DNA of 64,000 bases from JAZKID01 sp963714065 (GTDB taxonomy: Bacteria > Pseudomonadota > Alphaproteobacteria > Rhizobiales > UBA4765). The notes under the pieces are model-generated. The model had not been told where the DNA came from, searched no databases, and worked only from the letters and a program-made list of their open reading frames with translations. Each line of letters starts with the position of its first letter. Position 1 is the first letter of the stretch. Shown in pieces: positions 58,042 to 64,000 of this stretch. The DNA is taken from NCBI GenBank assembly GCA_963714065.1, contig OY970226.1:496001-560000 (forward strand), read 5' to 3'. A program made the position numbers and the translations under genes.

Positions 58042-60591
58042 TTAGACACCGCCGTCGAAAATTTGCGCGTCCGTCTTGCCGCGTCGGATCGCGTCGTTGT
58101 ATTTGGCGCGATCGAACCAGCGCACTACATTGTCCTTGATCAGCGCGACCTCTCCCGTACTGCCGCTGCCCGCAGGGAATACCCGCACGGAGCTGGATCT
58201 TGTCGCAAGGAAATCGAAGATGGCTTTGTCCGTCTGCTTATTGCCGTCTTTCATGATGCCGTAAACATTTTTCGGAACCAGGACGCAGTTGACAGTGAAG
58301 TTATTATAACTCTTGTTTCCCGGCAGCAGCATGACGACCATGTCGCCATTGCTTCCTGCCTTCGGCTGGATCACCTGCAGTACCCCGGACACGGAGCTGG
58401 TCGTATAGGCCGTGAAGATATCCTTGGCGCTCAGGCCGTTTTTCGTAAGAGCCGCATATACATTGCCCGGAATTGTGACAATCCCGTTTTTCCATCTCAT
58501 ATTGATCGACCCGAGGCGGCTGGGAGGATCGACCTGCGGAGTTGTCATGCCGGTCAGATCAATCGGCTCGCCATTCACGGATATGACACCCACGCTTGCC
58601 GCCGCATCGAGTGTCCCTGTCCCAACCATACGCGGCGTTTCCGACTTGAATAATACCGGGAAGAGCGCATCTTCCGGACGTAGGCCTAGCGAGCGTGCCG
58701 TTTGCGTTTCAAACCATTCGTAAAGCGAATCCGAAACGAGAACGCCATCAATTTTTCCGTTAGCGGCATTCAGGCGCAGCAGCACGGCCTGATCGCTGCC
58801 GCTTTCCGGTTTTGGCCGGAAAGATACCGCTCCACCCTGCGGAGCCGAATTCAGACGGTCGTAGATTTCATCCGCATTGAATCCATTCTTAGTGATCTGG
58901 TCGTAAAATTCCTTAGCGATGACGAAGGATTTGCTCCCTACCGTCAGCTTGTAGTCCGTACCCACTTTTTCCACCGTTGCGACAAAGGGTGGCTTCTGCG
59001 TAGTAACCATTTTGTCGGCGCCATAAACAGGGATTGTCGGCGTCGGTTTCTGCTTGAGCAGGCGCCAGATATCCTCAAGCCCCCTGCCGCTGATTTTCTT
59101 TGTTGAATCCTGCGGATCCGGGCGCTCCGCGAGCAGATCGTTTGCCGTCAGCTTGTAATCGTTGCCGAACAAAAGAAACAGCGCATCGGGGTCGATATTG
59201 CCGCGCTTCAGTGCCTCGATATCGAAGTTCTCGTATCTGATCTCGTCCAGCGACAAGGATCCATCCACCCCGCGCGCGGGCATGACCATGCCAGGCTTGT
59301 GATAGCGATCGAGTAGCGCGCCAAGAAACAGCCTGGCTTCGTCCAGCGTATTGATGCGTACTTGCTTCAGCTTGTCCGGGTTTCTTACGCCCTGCACATC
59401 GATACCGGCGATGCGCAGGAAATCGTCGATGATCGGCGAATAGCGTGCGGACGTTGCCGGCGTTTCCGCAATATTCTTAAGGTCGAAGAACAGATTGCGC
59501 AGATCCAAGGCATCGACGCCTTGCTCGTCATGAGCGCTACGCGTATCGAGCAGTTCATCGGCGGACAGAACATCCTTTATGCCGCCAGTGGTGCTGTCAA
59601 ATGCCTTGAAGGCATCAAGCCTGATATTGGCCGCCTTGAGCTTGTTCGGATCCAGCTCATTAAGATAGAGCCAATCGGCATTCTTGCCTTTCGGATCGTA
59701 AGTGCTCTTATAAAAGTTGGCCTGGATGAATTTAATGAAGGCCTTGGCTTCCTCTTTGCTGTCTATTCTCAGCTTGGATTTGCCGTTCCCGGCCGCAAGG
59801 TCGCGGAAAGTCTGAATGAGAGAATTCGGCGGCGAAGCCTTCGTCAGAAGATCGTAGATCTCGGCAGGCGATTTCGTCTTGATCTTGTTATAATCGGCAA
59901 GCGATGCTTGGACGCCGCTCAGATTGCCTTTGCCGTCGCTCTTGACGACGGCGACGCTGCCATCTGCCGTGAGCGGTTCGACGATCGTGATCGTGTTTGC
60001 GGGACCCTGGCCGAGCTTGAAGATTTCGTATGGCGTCTTGTTATTAGCAACCAGCCTGTTATAAATCTCCGGCGCGACGATGACGGTCTTTTTATCGAAA
60101 ACCAGCATGACGCTGAACGGCGTCTCGCTGATCTGCACCGGGTTCTTGAAATTGTCGTAGATGTCATCCGCGGTGCGGCCATTTTTGAAAACGTCATAAA
60201 ATCTCGCCGAGATCACGACGCCCTGATTGCCGCGCATCAGCACGACATTGCCTGTGTTTGCCGTGGGGGGAAGATAAACCTGCGCATTGCGCGAAATGTC
60301 GGTGATAATGTCCAGAATCTTGCTGTTTACACTCGCTTCGGTCGCACCGCTTGTATTCAGATTTTCGAACAGTGCCTCATAAATGGCCCGATCCATGTTG
60401 ATGGATTGATTTTTTCCCTGCCTGTCCTTGTATCTGAAAGTAACGGTCGTAACGGTCTTGCTGATGCTCGTCAGCACATTGCCGGACGACGTCTGATCCA
60501 TCAGGGCATTGTCGAAACCGAGATCGGCCTGCTCGGCAAAGCTCCTATTAAGACGATTGAGGGAGTTGATGCCGATTGTCGTGACTGTCAT
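58042..60591 (-). CDS. Large modular EF-hand-like/beta-alpha repeat protein, 849 aa
   Basis: No family is recognised. Residues about 45-250 and 540-849 hold a repeated beta-alpha unit of about 45 residues. Examples are VVISARFYDVFKNGRTADDI, SFVIAKEFYDQITKNGFNAD, IVTIPGNVYAALTKNGLSAK and WFDRAKYNDAIRRGKTDAQI, each ending IF/IY-x. Residues about 255-515 contain two EF-hand-like helical modules, A then B. Module A has LNELDPNKLKAANIRLDAF and HDEQGVDALDLRNLF; module B has SPIIDDFLRIAGID, RINTLDEARLFLGAL and FGNDYKLTANDLL. The same modules occur as A-B-A-B in the 924-aa protein. No signal peptide or membrane segment is seen. The ATG overlaps the stop of a 23-codon leader frame as ATGA. Confidence 0.78.
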   Translation of the reverse strand: MTVTTIGINSLNRLNRSFAEQADLGFDNALMDQTSSGNVLTSISKTVTTVTFRYKDRQGKNQSINMDRAIYEALFENLNTSGATEASVNSKILDIITDISRNAQVYLPPTANTGNVVLMRGNQGVVISARFYDVFKNGRTADDIYDNFKNPVQISETPFSVMLVFDKKTVIVAPEIYNRLVANNKTPYEIFKLGQGPANTITIVEPLTADGSVAVVKSDGKGNLSGVQASLADYNKIKTKSPAEIYDLLTKASPPNSLIQTFRDLAAGNGKSKLRIDSKEEAKAFIKFIQANFYKSTYDPKGKNADWLYLNELDPNKLKAANIRLDAFKAFDSTTGGIKDVLSADELLDTRSAHDEQGVDALDLRNLFFDLKNIAETPATSARYSPIIDDFLRIAGIDVQGVRNPDKLKQVRINTLDEARLFLGALLDRYHKPGMVMPARGVDGSLSLDEIRYENFDIEALKRGNIDPDALFLLFGNDYKLTANDLLAERPDPQDSTKKISGRGLEDIWRLLKQKPTPTIPVYGADKMVTTQKPPFVATVEKVGTDYKLTVGSKSFVIAKEFYDQITKNGFNADEIYDRLNSAPQGGAVSFRPKPESGSDQAVLLRLNAANGKIDGVLVSDSLYEWFETQTARSLGLRPEDALFPVLFKSETPRMVGTGTLDAAASVGVISVNGEPIDLTGMTTPQVDPPSRLGSINMRWKNGIVTIPGNVYAALTKNGLSAKDIFTAYTTSSVSGVLQVIQPKAGSNGDMVVMLLPGNKSYNNFTVNCVLVPKNVYGIMKDGNKQTDKAIFDFLATRSSSVRVFPAGSGSTGEVALIKDNVVRWFDRAKYNDAIRRGKTDAQIFDGGV

Positions 60592-60659
60592 GACGCTACT
60601 CTGCTTTCCAACCGGTTGTTCATGGCCAAGGGGGTATTGAAGGCGCCTGTCCGGCCCAT
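60588..60659 (-). CDS. Possible 23-aa leader peptide coupled to the 849-aa gene
   Basis: The frame MGRTGAFNTPLAMNNRLES ends in TGA overlapping the ATG of the large gene (ATGA), so translation of the two would be coupled. A GAG lies six bases before its ATG. It lies inside a longer open frame up to 60791, but the shared promoter element means transcripts start near 60713, favouring the short version. There is no sequence similarity to known leaders. Confidence 0.4.
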   Translation of the reverse strand: MGRTGAFNTPLAMNNRLESRVAS

Positions 60660-60700
60660 GAAACGCTCGGCTGAGTGGCCCTTAAGCCCTTGTGAACGTT

Positions 60701-60752
60701 CGAAATAATAGCTGTATAAAGTATTAATTACAATGGGGTCATAGTAAATATA
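60701..60752 (-). promoter_or_regulatory. Shared promoter-like element, copy B
   Basis: Minus-strand TTTACT (60743-60748), 16-bp spacer, TAATAC (60721-60726), followed by CTTTAT and, after an extra segment of about 11 bases, ATTTCG. Element A and C lack this extra segment, so only the downstream part differs. It lies about 120 bp before the ATG of the 849-aa gene and 50 bp before the leader frame. Confidence 0.68.
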
Positions 60753-60842
60753 GGACGAATTCTTATGTTTTATTGTTATTAATATAAACATCGGCGATTG
60801 TATCGATGAAATTTACTTTCCGTTTATTTATGCAGAGCAAGT

Positions 60843-63617
60843 TTAAGCGGCTGATGCCATATTGTCGGGATTGTCGAAAATCTCGGCATCGGTTTCGCCC
60901 GCCGCCTTGCGCGCCTGATAACTGTCGGCATCCACGAAAACATAGATGCGGCCTTTCACTAATCCAACGCGCGCACCATTTTCCGTCGCATCAGGCGGCA
61001 TGAATATTTTCAGTTCGGCCGACGGATAGGTGAAGAGATTGAAAATCATGGTGTCGAGCATGGCCGGGTTTTGGCCATTCGCTCCCAGCGATAATTTCAG
61101 CGCGTTATAGATACCGGTCGGCAGAGTGATACTTTGCTCCACATTTCCTGCCTGCCTGAGGGTGATCGTTACCGTATCGTCGTCGTCGCTGGTCAGATTG
61201 TTGCCGTTGGAATCCTTAAAGCTTACAACCGGCACCGACGACACGCCGCGTGTTCCTCTCGCAATCGTCGCCGGCATCACCCTGCGCGTGGCGCTGACGA
61301 CGCCTATAAGCGGCGGCAGATAAACCTCCTGCGGTACGCGAATGCGCAGCGCTGTGGAACCGGCATCTTCAACACTATTGTTCGAATTCGAAGACGGAGC
61401 GCCGTTATTGCCGGCCGGATAGACACGTATCGGAACGTCAAGAATGTCCGTGATATCCACAAAACTGATACCGCCGGCTGTAATTGTTTGGCCGCTTGTC
61501 GTATCGACGATTTTGCGGAAATTCGTCAATTCCATGATTGTCAGCGTATCTTCGTCGACAATTCCGTTCTTGCCTTTCTGGAATTCTTTCCATTTATTCT
61601 CGAGAGCCTGGTAATTAATGCCGCCATCTTTCAATTTCTGACCGTCGAGATCGGAGAATTTTATACCTCTGAGAATCGGCTCGCCATTGTCGTATCTGAG
61701 CAGCGGCGGCGCATCGTTTTTGCGGTAACGCTCATAAAAGGCAGCGAGGAAAGATAGCAATTCCTTGTCCCCGTCGATACGGTTAGCACTTCTTCCGGCC
61801 TCATTATCCGGATCGGGCTGTGCGTTTACGAAACTCATGAAATCATCGACGACGGGGACGTAGAAAGGATTGGTCGATGCAACGGGGGCAGAGATTGGCG
61901 CCTTTGCTTTATCGTAATAAAGCTTCCATAACTCATCCTGAGTAAAACCGTTGTTATCGTATTGATGCCGTAAGGCCAGTAAGCTGCCATTGTTGAGCGT
62001 TTTGCCAGTGGGATCCCCGGTCTGACGCGCAAGATCGCGAAGCGCGGGAAGGCTGATGTTTGCATCTCTTAGTTTTTTCAGATCCAACTGGTCAAGATAG
62101 AGAATTCCAATATTGGCCGGAGGACGCTGCGTGTAATCGTCGCGATAAAGTGCGTATAACCCCTTGATGAAGTCCAGAGCATCTCTTGCTGTATCGATCG
62201 CAAATGCATTACCCGATGTCGTATCCGCAGCCGCACTGATGTTGAAATGATCATTGAGCGAGAACGCCTTGTATCCTTTCACGAACGCCATATGATCGGC
62301 GCCGGCTTCCGGTCTGGGCCCGGGTTTGTAGGACATGATATCCCAGATATCACGCAGATCGAGACCGTTGACGGCATTTGCGCCGTTCGTGGTGCTTAAG
62401 CGCGAATTCCCAAGCTTATCGGCTGTTAGATTGCCGTTCGCATCCGCGCCAAGCTCTGCCCATTTCTGCTTGAGCAGAGTGAAATCGACATTGCCTTGTC
62501 TCAATTTGTCCTGATCGAGATTATTCAGGTTTATCGAGGTCGCTATAATCTCGCCTTGAGAGTCACGCCGTACCGGCGCATCGCTCTTGCGGAAACGCTC
62601 ATAGAACTTGGTCATCCATGCTACGATTTCAACCTGGCTGTCGGCACGATATGCGTATACTCCATTTTTCGTATCCAAGGCGGCAGAGCTGAGCAGATCG
62701 TCGATCAGGGGAGAAAATTGCGGTTGTGAGAAATCAAACGGAATATACGGCATGCGGTCTTTATTGATGAGCAGGTTGCGCAAATCGTTGGCATCGAATC
62801 CCGGTTTGTTATGTGGATTGAGTTGAATGGTGAAACTGGATGGCGACAGGAAACCGACATTGCCTGTCAGATTCGAAAGGTCAGTAAGGGCATTCAGACT
62901 GATATTCGCAGCTTTCAGCTTGTCCTGGTCAAGCTTGCTCAGGTCGAGCGTGAGAAGGTTCGGGTTTCGCTGCTTCTGGGCTGCATCCGTATAGAAAGCG
63001 AAAAGCTCGCTGATAAGAGCGGCCGCCTCGCCGCCATCGATCGTTGATTTATCGCCCGAGGATGCCGCAATCTGGCGGAAGCGGTCTATAAATTTCAAGT
63101 CTGCTGGAGTGAATTGGGAATACTGCTCGAAAACTTGATCATCCGTTTTACCGTTAGCGAACGAAATATAAGCCTGGTAATTGGTAAAGCTGACATAGGT
63201 CAGATCATTATTCGAATTGCGCTTGATCAGCGTAACCGGTTTCGTGCCATCCGGCTGCATCAGGTTGGTGACTTTATTCGCAAGCCCGCTGGTGCCGATC
63301 TTGAATATCCGGCTATCGCTGAACCCTAAGTCCTTCGTTAACTTTTTGTACAAATCGGGGCTGAGAGTGACTGATTGGCCATTCGCAGTCAGGATGATGG
63401 AAAGCGGTGTATTGGAAATTTGAGGCTCGGGATCGGAAGGCGTTGGCGCGGGCGTGACGACGATCGGGCGCACCACAGTACTGCGCTCGATCAATCCCGT
63501 CAGCCCTTGCGGCTGAAGGACGGTACCCTGCTGATTGATGGCCGCATCAAATCTGGGCAGTAACGGGTTTGTTTGCCGGTTTGCCGGTCTGGATAAATTC
63601 AGTGATACGCTAACCAT
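60843..63617 (-). CDS. Large modular EF-hand-like/beta-alpha repeat protein, about 924 aa
   Basis: No family is recognised. The beta-alpha unit occurs near residues 84-110 (VTLSPDLYKKLTKDLGFSDS), 140-168 (ISFANGKTDDQVFEQYSQF), 828-862 and at the very end (FVDADSYQARKAAGETDAEI, then FDN). Between about 170 and 730 are four EF-hand-like modules in the order A-B-A-B. The first A has LDQDKLKAANISLNAL and PGFDANDLRNLL; the first B has YERFRKSDAPVRRDSQGEI and LGADANGNLTADKLGN; the second A has LKKLRDANISLPALRDL and DNNGFTQDELWKLY; the second B has YERYRKNDAPPLLRYDNGEP and KGKNGIVDEDTL. The ATG at 63617 is used; a TTG two codons earlier is possible. A 42-aa frame precedes it on the same transcript. 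Confidence 0.78.
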   Translation of the reverse strand: MVSVSLNLSRPANRQTNPLLPRFDAAINQQGTVLQPQGLTGLIERSTVVRPIVVTPAPTPSDPEPQISNTPLSIILTANGQSVTLSPDLYKKLTKDLGFSDSRIFKIGTSGLANKVTNLMQPDGTKPVTLIKRNSNNDLTYVSFTNYQAYISFANGKTDDQVFEQYSQFTPADLKFIDRFRQIAASSGDKSTIDGGEAAALISELFAFYTDAAQKQRNPNLLTLDLSKLDQDKLKAANISLNALTDLSNLTGNVGFLSPSSFTIQLNPHNKPGFDANDLRNLLINKDRMPYIPFDFSQPQFSPLIDDLLSSAALDTKNGVYAYRADSQVEIVAWMTKFYERFRKSDAPVRRDSQGEIIATSINLNNLDQDKLRQGNVDFTLLKQKWAELGADANGNLTADKLGNSRLSTTNGANAVNGLDLRDIWDIMSYKPGPRPEAGADHMAFVKGYKAFSLNDHFNISAAADTTSGNAFAIDTARDALDFIKGLYALYRDDYTQRPPANIGILYLDQLDLKKLRDANISLPALRDLARQTGDPTGKTLNNGSLLALRHQYDNNGFTQDELWKLYYDKAKAPISAPVASTNPFYVPVVDDFMSFVNAQPDPDNEAGRSANRIDGDKELLSFLAAFYERYRKNDAPPLLRYDNGEPILRGIKFSDLDGQKLKDGGINYQALENKWKEFQKGKNGIVDEDTLTIMELTNFRKIVDTTSGQTITAGGISFVDITDILDVPIRVYPAGNNGAPSSNSNNSVEDAGSTALRIRVPQEVYLPPLIGVVSATRRVMPATIARGTRGVSSVPVVSFKDSNGNNLTSDDDDTVTITLRQAGNVEQSITLPTGIYNALKLSLGANGQNPAMLDTMIFNLFTYPSAELKIFMPPDATENGARVGLVKGRIYVFVDADSYQARKAAGETDAEIFDNPDNMASAA

Positions 63618-63754
63618 ACTCAATTCACGAACAATAGACGCGGTCTTGCGTTGTGTTCTAGCGCTGCCGTGGAATTGCCTTCATCGTGCTCCCTGCTGCA
63701 TTTCAGATTGCGCAACCGGCTGATGTCGATTGTTCGTGGCGTCGTAGCTGCGGG

Positions 63755-63883
63755 TTATTTGCCGCTCCGCATCCTTTTCAGGTCGAAACGCTGCGCATTC
63801 TGCCAATCCAGCATGCCGTTAAGATCGCCGAAAACGGAAGTGATGCTCGGTGAAAGAGGTTTGTGCTGGTCTTGTGCGTTCAT
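63755..63883 (-). CDS. Hypothetical small protein upstream of the 924-aa gene, 42 aa
   Basis: Its ATG at 63883 has AGGGAG eight bases upstream, which is good support for translation. The product begins MNAQDQHKPLSPSITSVFGD and ends RMRSGK; the middle (LDWQNAQRFDLK) shares an NAQRF word with the 111-aa protein at 55624-55959. It lies between the shared promoter element C and the 924-aa gene and is probably co-transcribed. A 10-bp inverted pair CACGAACAAT / ATTGTTCGTG (63626-63635 and 63729-63738) spans the gap to the large gene. Confidence 0.6.
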   Translation of the reverse strand: MNAQDQHKPLSPSITSVFGDLNGMLDWQNAQRFDLKRMRSGK

Positions 63884-63934
63884 ATTGGATACTCCCTGAT
63901 TTTTTTATTGTTTTTTATGAGGAAGCCAGACTAG

Positions 63935-63975
63935 CGAAATAAAGTATTAATTTCAATGGCTTTATAGTAAACATA
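63935..63975 (-). promoter_or_regulatory. Shared promoter-like element, copy C
   Basis: Minus-strand TTTACT (63966-63971), 16-bp spacer, TAATAC (63944-63949), followed by CTTTATTTCG. It agrees with copy A at almost every position and lies about 55 bp upstream of the 42-aa gene. Confidence 0.7.
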
Positions 63976-64000
63976 AGCAATATTTCCCACTTATATTGTA

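Noticed and set aside
59362..60708. 448-codon plus-strand frame opposite the 849-aa gene
   Set aside because: The minus-strand frame shows repeated modules shared with the 924-aa protein, the plus strand none.

Overview
This window reads as chromosomal DNA of an alphaproteobacterium of moderate-to-high GC. Lineage markers are the ATP synthase zeta/IF1-like protein (DUF1476), a DUF2336 protein, the order tkt-gap-pgk-fba, purS-purQ-purL-bolA, a GTG-started zapA after a DUF4164 gene, and a 6S RNA just before the 5-formyl-THF cyclo-ligase gene. The genus cannot be fixed from the sequence alone. No integrase, transposase, rRNA, tRNA or CRISPR array was recognised.

Layout. 1-6 kb (minus): purine operon purC-[three unknown genes]-purS-purQ-purL-bolA. 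The three unknown genes sit inside the operon, and a short copy of the purC 3' end lies beyond the first of them. 6-11 kb: DUF1476, a methyltransferase, a GGDEF-EAL protein, cca, DUF6111, and a frameshifted EF-hand gene. 11-19.6 kb (plus): MoxR / PH-domain / DUF58 / BatA-DUF4159 / large membrane protein / phosphoesterase cluster, with a complex palindrome before the 693-aa gene. 19.6-26 kb: zinc-ribbon protein, outer-membrane beta-barrel, RND efflux pump with adaptor (separated by a GGGTGA tandem array), and succinate-semialdehyde dehydrogenase. 27-30.4 kb: rpmE, GNAT, IMPase and small unknown proteins. 30.6-36 kb (minus): glycolytic/pentose-phosphate cluster fba, pgk, gap, tkt. 36-40 kb (plus): DUF4164, zapA, orphan HigA, 6S RNA, 5-FCL, YmdB-like phosphoesterase, yebC, ruvC. 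40-47.6 kb: extensin-like lipoprotein, class II glutamine amidotransferase, RibB with a degenerate second domain, RNA m5U methyltransferase, DUF2336, aroC. 47.7-51.4 kb: three low-complexity proteins sharing a small motif. 51.4-55.4 kb: fabI, unknown helical protein, DnaJ/CbpA, lipoprotein, pdxH.

The most unusual part is 56-64 kb (minus). It encodes a 529-aa glycine-rich/coiled-coil protein and two very large proteins (849 and about 924 aa). The two large proteins are built from the same two kinds of repeated module: an EF-hand-like helical unit arranged A-B in one and A-B-A-B in the other, and a beta-alpha unit of about 45 residues ending in a 'G-x-T-D-x-x-I-F-D'-like motif. Each of the three transcription units is preceded by the same roughly 40-bp element with a fixed 16-bp spacing between two hexamers, so they are probably co-regulated. 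With the three proteins at 47.7-51.4 kb and scattered small EF-hand-like genes (4.6, 10.7 and 29.8 kb), this is the best candidate here for an undescribed system. Its function cannot be read from the sequence.

Small palindromic intergenic repeats ('GTCATTCTGAGCGAAGCGAAGAATC' type and 'GTCATCCCCGC...' type hairpins) punctuate many intergenic gaps.
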